Of a stretch of 5,734 nucleotides of DNA, positions 1-5,734 are shown in pieces (the first letter of the stretch is position 1; each line of letters begins with the position of its first letter). The notes below the pieces were generated by a model. That model was not told the DNA's origin. It searched no databases and saw nothing but the letters and a program-made list of their open reading frames with translations. The position numbers and the translations under genes were made by a program. The DNA comes from Rhodospirillales bacterium (GTDB lineage: Bacteria > Pseudomonadota > Alphaproteobacteria > Rhodospirillales > Casp-alpha2). The stretch covers positions 1 through 5,734 of the forward strand of contig JABJOR010000501.1 of the NCBI GenBank assembly GCA_018664265.1, given 5' to 3'.

Positions 1-51
1 CAATAATATAAGATAATCGAAAAGTGCGCACGTTTTTTTGCAGCACCCCTC

Positions 52-73
52 TCAATATGGATATGAATATTGA
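52..73 (-). repeat. AT-rich dyad just downstream of the regulator gene
   Basis: TCAATAT (52-58) and ATATTGA (67-73) form a perfect 7-base inverted repeat with an 8-base loop, starting directly after the regulator's stop codon on the minus strand. It could fold in the 3' end of that transcript. No T-run follows it in the direction of transcription, so it is not a convincing intrinsic terminator. The remaining edge sequence (1-51) contains a self-complementary GTGCGCAC (24-31) followed by seven T on the plus strand, and no gene that I can support. Confidence 0.3.
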
Positions 74-805
74 TTATCTGTCTTCAGAGGAGACGCCAAT
101 AAGGTGTTTGCGGGCGTGTTCCAGGTGATCACTAATAATATTAACCGCCTGTTCAACATGCCTTGCCCGAATCGCATTAAACAATTTTCTGTGTTCTTTG
201 TTATATTGTGCGATTGTCTCGGGTGTCAGAATTTTATTTCGAGCATCGAACCACAAAGTATTGCCACGAACCTCATTAACCTGACGATACAGCCAGAGCA
301 TGAGCGGATTTCTCGAACATTCAGCCAGGCATAGATGGAAGGCTTCATCGGCACGCGAGAAGCGCTTTGGGTCATCTGTTGTGTTCTCCAGGCGCTGCAA
401 AGCTGATTCCAACTGACTTAAATCCCGTGATCCGGCATTTTGAACAGCAAGCCGTGTCATATGTGGCTCAACTGCAAAGCGGACTTCAATTAGTTCCAGA
501 GGGCTTGTTGCGCCCGCAGCATCATCCCGCCCGGTTTCAATTTTATGGGTAACAAAAGTGCCGCTTCCCATCTTGCGGGATACCAGCGAACTTTCTTCCA
601 ATCGGCGCAACGACTCACGCACCGTATTACGAGACGCATTATAAAGCGTAGCCAACTCTCTTTCCGGCGGAAGTTTTTCACCAAAGGCAAAATGACCGGA
701 CACAATAGCCCGGCGCAGCTCAACAGCAATATTTACAGAACTCCCGGAAGCAGGCCTGGGCTCTGTTTCTGCCACCAATTCATCTGTTTCCCTGTTTCTT
801 TTCAT
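74..805 (-). CDS. FadR-type GntR transcriptional regulator (FCD domain)
   Basis: A 243-residue DNA-binding regulator, the usual length for the FadR subfamily. After a polar 23-residue leader, residues 24-88 form the GntR winged helix-turn-helix: LPPERELA (45-52), the recognition-helix region NASRNTVRESLRRL (56-69) and the wing GSGTFV (80-85). Residues about 100-236 are an all-helical FCD effector domain. D153 and H157 (DEAFH), H205 (EHRKLF) and H227 (DHLEH) match the Asp/His metal-site pattern of FCD proteins, which usually bind small carboxylates. The gene diverges from the ligase/glutamate synthase operon across a 248-base control region, so it most likely controls that operon and itself in response to a pathway metabolite. 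No strong ribosome site precedes the ATG; AGGT lies 11 bases upstream. Family assignment is firm; ligand, and repressor versus activator role, are unknown. Confidence 0.93.
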   Translation of the reverse strand: MKRNRETDELVAETEPRPASGSSVNIAVELRRAIVSGHFAFGEKLPPERELATLYNASRNTVRESLRRLEESSLVSRKMGSGTFVTHKIETGRDDAAGATSPLELIEVRFAVEPHMTRLAVQNAGSRDLSQLESALQRLENTTDDPKRFSRADEAFHLCLAECSRNPLMLWLYRQVNEVRGNTLWFDARNKILTPETIAQYNKEHRKLFNAIRARHVEQAVNIISDHLEHARKHLIGVSSEDR

Positions 806-840
806 ATCGAGTTATGACCTGTACCGATTGATTTGGAAGA

Positions 841-858
841 TATACCAATTCTATACCA
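841..858 (+). promoter_or_regulatory. Tandem TATACCA half-sites, candidate GntR operator
   Basis: TATACCAA (841-848) and TATACCA (852-858) are direct copies with starts 11 bases apart, one helical turn. TTGG at 833-836 with CCAA at 845-848 also makes an imperfect 16-base palindrome, the shape FadR-family dimers favour. A reverse-complement copy, TTGGTATA, lies at 982-989 in the operon promoter. Binding by the neighbouring regulator is inferred from position only. Confidence 0.3.
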
Positions 859-878
859 TTGAAAAAAAATGTTTGCAA
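850..878 (-). promoter_or_regulatory. Candidate promoter of the GntR regulator gene
   Basis: Read on the minus strand, TTGCAA (873-878) is followed after 17 bases by TATAGA (850-855), each matching four of six bases of the sigma-70 consensus. Transcription would start near 843, leaving a leader of about 38 bases before the ATG. Two TATACCA-type direct repeats (841-848 and 852-858) overlap the -10 and the start point, as expected for autoregulation. The match is modest and the call is tentative. Confidence 0.3.
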
Positions 879-909
879 GAGTGAAAAAGTGTGCTCTGAT
901 ATATCAACT

Positions 910-958
910 GGTAAATAACAAGTAACTATAGACTTTCCAATTGTTACTCGTAGTTACC
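910..958 (+). repeat. Nested GTAA(C)/GTTAC repeats in the control region
   Basis: GTAAA (911-915) and GTAAC (922-926) lie 11 bases apart. GTTAC occurs at 943-947 and again at 953-957, 10 bases apart. The left and right pairs are inverted relative to each other: AGTAAC (921-926) pairs with GTTACT (943-948), and GGTAA (910-914) with TTACC (954-958), both centred near 934. Relative to the proposed operon start near 998, the GTTAC pair falls at about -55 to -41, where class II activators bind. Tandem half-sites 10 bases apart resemble OmpR/PhoB-type targets, but the cognate protein is unknown. Confidence 0.35.
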
Positions 959-982
959 CAATAAAAAGAATAAATATCATTT

Positions 983-998
983 TGGTATAAAATTGGTT
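983..998 (+). promoter_or_regulatory. Candidate extended -10 promoter of the operon
   Basis: TG at 983-984 and TATAAA at 986-991 form an extended -10 element (five of six bases of TATAAT). The start would be near 998, about 55 bases before the ligase ATG. No good -35 hexamer lies 17 bases upstream (963-968 is A-rich), which fits an extended -10 or activator-dependent promoter. The -10 lies inside TTGGTATA (982-989), so a protein bound there would block initiation. Confidence 0.4.
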
Positions 999-1040
999 GT
1001 TAAAACAGGATCGACATTTAAAACATGTCGGCATAATTTC

Positions 1041-1046
1041 GGGAGA
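1041..1046 (+). promoter_or_regulatory. Ribosome binding site fixing the ligase start
   Basis: GGGAGA ends seven bases before the ATG at 1054, and the same hexamer precedes the glutaminase gene. The open frame continues upstream to a TTG at 997, but that codon lies at the proposed transcription start and has no ribosome site, so 1054 is preferred. Confidence 0.75.
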
Positions 1047-1053
1047 ATTTATC

Positions 1054-2577
1054 ATGGCGAAAGCCGCTAAAGCAAAAACACCCGCGAAAAGAACAGTAAG
1101 CAGTAAAACTGATCTTGAGGCTCATGTTACAGCCCCAGGTCGAGACAAGCTTGTCAAAGACGTTCGCAAAAAAATTGATGAACTGGGTATTACGTATATC
1201 TACTTCCAGTTCGTTTCTGTTACAGGTCGCATCGTCGGCAAAGGCATTCCGGCAGATCATTGGGAAGCTGTTTCCAAAAAAGGCTTCCAGCTTGTTTATG
1301 GCTCAACAGCCAACCTGTTCACTGATCGTCACGGTGATTACATCGGTTATGGCCCAGAAGCTTCAGAGCTTGTTGGTATTGCCGACCCAGAAACCTTTAC
1401 ACAGCTTCCATGGGACAAACGTGTAGCACGTGTTTTCTGCACCCTGTTCCGTAACCGGGAAGAAAAAGTTAATCCAGGCGCAGCCCTGACGTCAGATTGC
1501 CGTGGCAACCTGCGTCGTATTGCAGCAGACTTCAAAGAAAAACACGGCATGGAAATGCGCTGTGGTACAGAACCAGAAATGATGTGGCTGAAAAAAGGTG
1601 AAGACGGACTGCCTGACGGTGGTTTCTCCAAGCCAAATTGCTATCACATTGATCAGTTCGAAAGCCTGCGTCCTGCATTCATGAAGGTTATTGAATACGC
1701 ACAAGCCATGGGCATGGATATGATCCAGGGTGATCACGAAGATGCACCGGGGCAGCTAGAGCTGAACTGGATGTATGATGATATTCTTCGTAATGCTGAT
1801 CGTTTGACAACCTATCGTCAGATTTGTGCTCAGGTAGCGCGTGAATTCAATATCATTGCCTGCTTCATGTCCAAACCGTTTATGGGTGTTTCAGCATCAG
1901 GCTGTCACCATAACGTTTCTCTGTGGACTGGTGGTAAAGATGTTGTCGTCAACACCCCGCACACCAAGAGCAAACCAGGCCTGGACGGTGTTTACACCTA
2001 TCGGTCTGGCGGCAAGAACCACTTCATGCCGGATCCCAAAATCGATAAGTTCAAGCCCGCTCCGATTGGCCTGCACTCCATCGGTGGTGTTATCAAGCAT
2101 CTTGGCGCATTGACGGCTCTGGGTTCATCTACCGTGAACTCCTATCGTCGTCTTTGGGACACCGGTTTCTGGGCACCGATCTTTGCTGATTGGGGTTATC
2201 AGAACAGAACGTGTGCTCTGCGTGTTTCGGCTCCTGGTCGTTTCGAATACCGCTCAGTTGATTCCATGGTGAACCCGTACCTGATGGGTGCAGCTTTGTT
2301 CAAGGCTTTCGATGATGGACTTGCAAACAAGCTTGATCCAGGTGATCCGGAAGAACGCAACATTTATGCGGCTATCGACGCTGGCAAGAAAGTTAAGAAA
2401 CTTCCTATGTCCCTCGGCGAAGCCCTTATCGAACTGGAAAATGACGCCGTTATCAAATCATCCATGCCGGATGAAATGTATACCGTCTTTGAACACTACA
2501 AACGTGACGAATGGGAGTCATTCATGGCGACCGTTACGGATTGGGATCTCAATACCTACTGGGATTGTTTACCTTAA
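1054..2577 (+). CDS. Glutamine synthetase family ligase, GlnT/GMA-synthetase-like
   Basis: A 507-residue ATP-dependent glutamate-amine ligase of the GS fold. Residues 1-30 are a Lys/Ala-rich leader, about 35-110 the beta-grasp domain and about 140-507 the catalytic domain. Metal and substrate residues are present: E173 and E175 (GTEPEMMW), E229 and E236 (GDHEDAPGQLELNW), H285, NSYRRL (362-367), R385, R390, E398 and R400 (PGRFEYR). Three changes from classical GS stand out: S55 at the ammonium-binding Asp50 position (FVSVTG for FTDTKG), W373 at the flap Glu327 position (GFWAP for GYEAP) and N287 at the second His of the HxH motif. As I recall, GlnT and gamma-glutamylmethylamide synthetases also carry Trp at the flap. 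Members of that group are about 435-445 residues, so this is a long, divergent relative. It leads the split glutamate synthase operon, so formation of a gamma-glutamyl amide (methylamine or another amine) is likely; plain glutamine synthesis is possible. Fold assignment is firm, substrate open. Confidence 0.9.
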   Translation: MAKAAKAKTPAKRTVSSKTDLEAHVTAPGRDKLVKDVRKKIDELGITYIYFQFVSVTGRIVGKGIPADHWEAVSKKGFQLVYGSTANLFTDRHGDYIGYGPEASELVGIADPETFTQLPWDKRVARVFCTLFRNREEKVNPGAALTSDCRGNLRRIAADFKEKHGMEMRCGTEPEMMWLKKGEDGLPDGGFSKPNCYHIDQFESLRPAFMKVIEYAQAMGMDMIQGDHEDAPGQLELNWMYDDILRNADRLTTYRQICAQVAREFNIIACFMSKPFMGVSASGCHHNVSLWTGGKDVVVNTPHTKSKPGLDGVYTYRSGGKNHFMPDPKIDKFKPAPIGLHSIGGVIKHLGALTALGSSTVNSYRRLWDTGFWAPIFADWGYQNRTCALRVSAPGRFEYRSVDSMVNPYLMGAALFKAFDDGLANKLDPGDPEERNIYAAIDAGKKVKKLPMSLGEALIELENDAVIKSSMPDEMYTVFEHYKRDEWESFMATVTDWDLNTYWDCLP

Positions 2578-2586
2578 TCAAAACCG

Positions 2587-2630
2587 CTGCCGGGCGGCAG
2601 TCCCAATTACTGCCGTCCGGATACTTTCTT
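2587..2630 (+). terminator. Strong hairpin between ligase and glutaminase genes
   Basis: Positions 2590-2601 pair with 2609-2620 to give a GC-rich stem of 12 pairs (one G-U) and a 7-base loop, ten bases after the ligase stop region. The following ATACTTTCTT is only partly T-rich, so it may be a leaky intrinsic terminator or an mRNA-stabilising hairpin that keeps ligase levels above the synthase subunits. CTGCC at 2587-2591 can instead pair with GGCAG at 2596-2600, a small hairpin that excludes the large one. Confidence 0.5.
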
Positions 2631-2658
2631 CAACAATAACTAACGGGAGACACCACTA

Positions 2659-3609
2659 ATGTGTGGCATTGCCGGATTGATCCATCGAGGTAAAACTTCG
2701 AATATCGGATCGGAAATGACCGACATGCTTCAAGCGTTGAAGCACAGAGGTCCGGACTCTACGGGTTTTGCAATTTACGGCAAACCCCCTAGCGCCGAAA
2801 ATGAATTTGTTATGCGTTTCAAGGTTGCCGAATCGGAAGACCTTGCCAAAGGCAGTAACATCAGTGAAACGATCATCAAGCGTCGCAAAAAAGTCAACAA
2901 GCGTATGAAAGAGCGCGGCGCAACCATCATAAGTGAAGATGACGCAACGGAATACGCATACCGTTACACCTTCACATTCGATGGCAATGATGCTGACCTG
3001 GAAGGCATGACCCGCTATATCGAAGAGCTCGAAGGCGCGGAAATTCTGTCCATGGGACGCGGGCTTGAGTTGATTAAAGATCTCGGCGATGCCGGTGTTG
3101 TTGCCAACCAGTACGGCTTGCAGGGGTTCCAGGGCACACATGCTCTCGGTCACACCCGTATGGCGACAGAATCCGATGTTGATATTCGTTCAGCTCACCC
3201 ATACTGGGCTTTCCCGTACAATGATATTTCCGTTGTTCACAATGGTCAGATCACCAACTACTGGATCATGCGTCGTCAGATGGAATATAAAGGACATCGT
3301 TTCATGTCCAATTGTGATTCTGAATTGCTGGCTGTTTACACCGCTGACAAACTGAACGATGGCTACACTCTGGAAGATTCACTTCGCCAATCCATTGAAG
3401 AAATCGATGGTGTGTTCACATACTGTGTCGCAACCAAAGATTCTCTCGGCATGGCAAAAGACACCATGGCAGCTAAACCAATGGTTCTTTATGAAACGGA
3501 TGATCTTGTGATTTTGGCTTCAGAAGAAGGTGCAATTCGCGCCATGATTCCACACGAGATCGATACTTACGATCCATATGATGAGGAGGTCCGGGTATGG
3601 CAGGCTTAA
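2659..3609 (+). CDS. glxB: Class II glutamine amidotransferase subunit (GlxB/MgsA-like)
   Basis: A 316-residue N-terminal-nucleophile glutaminase, equivalent to the first domain of the glutamate synthase large subunit. Cys2 becomes the catalytic N-terminal residue once Met is removed. HRGPDS (29-34), GHTRMATES (164-172), HNGQITNY (194-201, with N195/G196 as oxyanion hole) and CDSE (219-222) are the class II signatures. In the complex it hydrolyses glutamine or a gamma-glutamyl amide and passes ammonia or amine to the FMN subunit. Between HRGPDS and GHTRMA lies an insert of about 110 residues with a very basic stretch (74-86) and a likely alpha/beta unit (103-150). Start: ATG with GGGAGA eight bases upstream, forced by the need for Cys2. 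Its 3' end overlaps the next gene by 13 bases, so the two are probably translationally coupled. It would be mgsA if the operon makes N-methylglutamate; that name is inference. Confidence 0.92.
   Translation: MCGIAGLIHRGKTSNIGSEMTDMLQALKHRGPDSTGFAIYGKPPSAENEFVMRFKVAESEDLAKGSNISETIIKRRKKVNKRMKERGATIISEDDATEYAYRYTFTFDGNDADLEGMTRYIEELEGAEILSMGRGLELIKDLGDAGVVANQYGLQGFQGTHALGHTRMATESDVDIRSAHPYWAFPYNDISVVHNGQITNYWIMRRQMEYKGHRFMSNCDSELLAVYTADKLNDGYTLEDSLRQSIEEIDGVFTYCVATKDSLGMAKDTMAAKPMVLYETDDLVILASEEGAIRAMIPHEIDTYDPYDEEVRVWQA
3583..3590 (+). promoter_or_regulatory. Strong internal ribosome binding site for the GXGXG subunit gene
   Basis: GAGGAGGT lies inside the end of the glutaminase gene, six bases before the ATG at 3597. 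It is the best Shine-Dalgarno match in the window. It fixes the overlapping start and ensures expression of the middle subunit. Confidence 0.75.
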
Positions 3610-4448
3610 CAAAGGTCGTTGATGGCCGTTCGCACGACATGGGCTTGCATAATGAGCAGCTCTCCGGTCGTACAATGCAGGTTTTCTTTGATACTACCGA
3701 TGAAGAAAACTACACATATGCATGGTCTCACGATGTAGATTTCAACAAGCGCGCTGAAATCGACATGCAAGACATGACACCAACGGAAGTTAACATCAAA
3801 ATCCGCGAATTGCTGGAAGCTGGTAATGGTACGATTGTTATCAAAAACCCAAGTTCCAGACATTCTATCGGTGTTGGCATCCTCAACAAATTAAACCTGA
3901 TCTTTGAAGGCAGCCTCGGCTACTTCGGGTGTGGCTTGATTGATGGCCCTAACGTTCGCGTTACTGGCCGTGTTGGTTGGTCCTGTGGTGAGAACATGAT
4001 GGCTGGTACCATTGTTGTTGAGAAAAATGCTGGTTCAACCTTCGGCGCAGCCATTCGTGGCGGTGACCTGGTTTGCAAAGGCAGCGTTGGCTCACGTACC
4101 GGTATCGATCAGAAAGGTGGCTCAATCATCGTTGGTGGTGACACTAGCGCTCTGACCGGGTTCATGATGCAACGTGGCCGTATGGTTTTCTGTGGCAACG
4201 CAGGCAAGAACCTCGGCGATTCCATGTATGACGGAACGATTTATGTTGGTGGTGACATCGCCTCTCTTGGTGTTGATGCTGTTCCTGCTGAATTAACCGC
4301 TCAAGACAAAGCATGGCTGACCCGCAAGCTTACGCAGTATGATTTGATGCCTGAAAATGGTGTTGATCACTTCACAAAGATTGTCGCTGGTAAAACCCTT
4401 TGGAACTACGACAACCTGGAACCGCACGAAAAGAAAATCGTGCTCTAA
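3597..4448 (+). CDS. glxC: Glutamate synthase GXGXG-domain subunit (GlxC/MgsB-like)
   Basis: A 283-residue protein whose centre is the right-handed beta-helix found at the C-terminus of the glutamate synthase large subunit and in FwdC/FmdC. Glycine-rich turns recur from about 105 to 220: GSLGYFGCG (105-113), GRVGWSCGENMMAG (124-137), GSTFGAAIRGGD (146-157), GSVGSRTG (162-169) and GNAGKNLGDSMYDG (200-213). The domain has no catalytic centre; in glutamate synthase it is a scaffold between the glutaminase and FMN domains. Residues 1-60 are a polar leader ahead of TPTEVNIKIRELLEAG (61-76), where the conserved region begins. A 60-residue tail (224-283) includes the charged end EPHEKKIVL. This is longer than the roughly 230 residues I recall for GlxC. 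The gene overlaps the glutaminase gene by 13 bases and ends 22 bases before the FMN subunit gene, so all three should be made together. It would be mgsB in an N-methylglutamate pathway. Confidence 0.9.
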   Translation: MAGLTKVVDGRSHDMGLHNEQLSGRTMQVFFDTTDEENYTYAWSHDVDFNKRAEIDMQDMTPTEVNIKIRELLEAGNGTIVIKNPSSRHSIGVGILNKLNLIFEGSLGYFGCGLIDGPNVRVTGRVGWSCGENMMAGTIVVEKNAGSTFGAAIRGGDLVCKGSVGSRTGIDQKGGSIIVGGDTSALTGFMMQRGRMVFCGNAGKNLGDSMYDGTIYVGGDIASLGVDAVPAELTAQDKAWLTRKLTQYDLMPENGVDHFTKIVAGKTLWNYDNLEPHEKKIVL

Positions 4449-4470
4449 ACAGGATGAGAAGGAATTACTA

Positions 4471-5734
4471 ATGTCGAAGAAAATTAAATCTCAAGTGACT
4501 CGCGACGTAACGCGGATGGGCGACAGCTTTGTTTTCCCACCGACCGTTATGGACGATATCCATATCAAATCAGAACTCGGTCGTTACCGTATGCGTGGTA
4601 TGTCACTGTTCAAAAAAATCCCTCATTGGGATGATCTGACATTCATGCCAGGAACATTGACCCGCTTCGTTATTGAAGGCTATCGTGAGAAATGTCTGAC
4701 AAAGACAGTTATTGGCCCTCGTGCAAAGCGTCCTCTAGAGCTTGATATTCCGGTCTATATCACCGGTATGAGCTTTGGTGCATTGTCTTTCGAAGCTAAA
4801 ACAGCTTTGGCTCGTGGCGCTACGATGGCTGGAACGGCTACATGTTCTGGTGAAGGTGGTATGATCCCTGATGAACGTCGTTATTCATCAAAATGGTTCT
4901 ACCAGTGCATCCAGTCCCGTTATGGCTTTAACCCACACCACCTTCAGCTAGCTGATGCCTGTGAATTCTTCATTGGCCAGGGCTGTAAAGTTGGTTTGGG
5001 CGGTCACCTCATGGGTCAGAAAGTTACCGATCAGGTTGCTGAAATGCGTTCACTGCCAGCCGGTATTGATCAGCGCTCACCTGCTCGTCACCCTGATTGG
5101 CTGGGACCAGATGATCTTGCTCTGAAGATCAACGAAATCCGTGAAGCTACCGATGGTCAGATCCCCATCCAGCTGAAACTGGGCGCTGCACGTGTCTATG
5201 ATGACGTTCGTATGGCGGTTAAAACCGATCCTGACTCCATCTATATCGATGGTATGGAAGGCTCAACCGGCGCTGGACCTCACCTTGCAACCGAAGAAAC
5301 CGGTGTCCCGGGCATGGCGGCTATCCGTCAGGCACGTAAGGCTATCGATGATCTTGGCAAGCGTGGCGAAATCAGCCTTGTTTATGCTGGTGGTATTCGT
5401 AACGGTGGTGACGTGGCAAAGGCTATGGCCCTTGGTGCTGATGCTATCGCAATCGGTCACTCTGCGATGATGGCTCTGAACTGCAATAAGGAAATTCCTG
5501 GTTCAGATTACATGGGCGAAGTTGGTGCTCTTCCTGGTCACTGTTACCATTGCCACACGGGTCGTTGCCCGGTTGGTGTTGCGACGCAGGATCCAGAATT
5601 GCGCAAGCGTCTTGATCCGGATGAAGCCGCCGAACGCGTCTATAACTTCCTGCACACTCTGACCATCGAAGCTCAGATGATGGCCCGTGCATGTGGTAAG
5701 ACCAATGTTCACTCACTGGAGCCTGAAGATCTGG
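4471..5734 (+). CDS. glxD: FMN-binding glutamate synthase subunit (GlxD/MgsC-like), 3' end outside window
   Basis: The open frame runs from ATG 4471 (AAGGA seven bases upstream) to the window edge without a stop: 421 residues, perhaps 20-30 short of the usual GlxD length. It is the synthase domain of glutamate synthase as a separate protein, an FMN-binding TIM barrel that reductively transfers the released ammonia or amine to 2-oxoglutarate. Seen in order: GMSFGALSFEAK (99-110), SGEGG (126-130), the glycine-rich segment QGCKVGLGGHLMGQKV (170-185), DGMEGSTGAGP (260-270), the phosphate-binding AGGIRNGGD (306-314) with GADAIAIGH (322-330), and CYHCHTGRCPVGVATQ (358-373). C361 and C366 should ligate the [3Fe-4S] cluster; the third ligand is C338 or C358. 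No pyridine-nucleotide subunit (GltD-like) appears in the window, so the electron donor, ferredoxin or an unseen partner, is open. It would be mgsC if the amine is methylamine. Confidence 0.92.
   Translation, partial: MSKKIKSQVTRDVTRMGDSFVFPPTVMDDIHIKSELGRYRMRGMSLFKKIPHWDDLTFMPGTLTRFVIEGYREKCLTKTVIGPRAKRPLELDIPVYITGMSFGALSFEAKTALARGATMAGTATCSGEGGMIPDERRYSSKWFYQCIQSRYGFNPHHLQLADACEFFIGQGCKVGLGGHLMGQKVTDQVAEMRSLPAGIDQRSPARHPDWLGPDDLALKINEIREATDGQIPIQLKLGAARVYDDVRMAVKTDPDSIYIDGMEGSTGAGPHLATEETGVPGMAAIRQARKAIDDLGKRGEISLVYAGGIRNGGDVAKAMALGADAIAIGHSAMMALNCNKEIPGSDYMGEVGALPGHCYHCHTGRCPVGVATQDPELRKRLDPDEAAERVYNFLHTLTIEAQMMARACGKTNVHSLEPEDL

Noticed and set aside
20..39. GTGCGCAC followed by seven T as an intrinsic terminator on the plus strand
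   Set aside because: The palindrome has no room for a loop, so no stable stem forms, and no plus-strand gene is known to end here.
104..817. Short plus-strand open frames across the regulator gene
   Set aside because: They are opposite-strand shadows of a clear GntR/FCD gene and have no ribosome sites or recognisable domains.
873..902. Alternative plus-strand promoter, TTGCAA with TGATAT
   Set aside because: TGATAT matches only three of six -10 bases and the spacer is 18; less convincing than the element at 983-991.
984..997. Possible sigma-54 promoter around TGGTATAAAATTGG
   Set aside because: It lacks the GC of the -12 element and the CAC after GG, and spacing does not fit. The extended -10 reading is better.
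997..1053. In-frame TTG start giving the ligase 19 extra residues
   Set aside because: No ribosome site, rare start codon, and it lies at the predicted transcription start. The ATG at 1054 has a well-spaced GGGAGA.
5263..5716. Open frames on the minus strand near the right edge
   Set aside because: They lie opposite the well-conserved FMN subunit gene and their sequences resemble no protein family.
1..5734. Mobile element, CRISPR array, toxin-antitoxin or phage defence system
   Set aside because: There are no transposase or integrase genes, no regular repeat-spacer pattern and no terminal inverted repeats. All five genes are metabolic or regulatory.

Overview
The window reads as a bacterial amine or nitrogen assimilation locus. 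It holds one leftward regulator gene and, divergently, a tight rightward set of four enzyme genes, the last cut by the right edge. Base composition is moderate (about half G+C by eye, with AT-rich intergenic DNA). The FadR/GntR-type regulator and the GlxBCD-like gene set suggest a proteobacterium, most likely an alphaproteobacterium. This is inference from gene families; no 16S or other phylogenetic marker is present.

Layout: 1-73 is AT-rich, gene-free edge sequence with a short dyad just past the regulator's stop. 74-805 (minus) encodes a GntR regulator with an FCD effector domain. 806-1053 is the divergent control region, with a candidate extended -10 promoter for the operon, a candidate regulator promoter, the octamer TTGGTATA at both promoters, and a nested set of GTAAC/GTTAC repeats. 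1054-2577 encodes a glutamine-synthetase-fold ligase of the GlnT/gamma-glutamylmethylamide synthetase kind. 2578-2658 carries a strong hairpin. 2659-3609, 3597-4448 and 4471-beyond 5734 encode the three parts of a split glutamate synthase: class II glutaminase (GlxB/MgsA), GXGXG beta-helix (GlxC/MgsB) and FMN/Fe-S synthase (GlxD/MgsC).

Likely logic: the ligase uses ATP to join an amine to the gamma-carboxyl of glutamate. The glutaminase subunit releases the amine (or ammonia) from the gamma-glutamyl amide, and the FMN subunit condenses it reductively with 2-oxoglutarate. With methylamine this is the first half of the N-methylglutamate pathway (GMA synthetase plus N-methylglutamate synthase). 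With ammonia it would be an alternative GS/GOGAT. The ligase has Ser where classical GS has the ammonium-site Asp, and Trp where it has the flap Glu, which favours a non-ammonium amine, but the true substrate cannot be read from the sequence. The genes that would settle it (mgdABCD or another amine dehydrogenase set, transporters) would lie right of the window.

I see no CRISPR array, tRNA, rRNA, insertion sequence or other mobile element. The enzyme families are known. The points of interest are the divergent ligase, the control region and the unresolved substrate.
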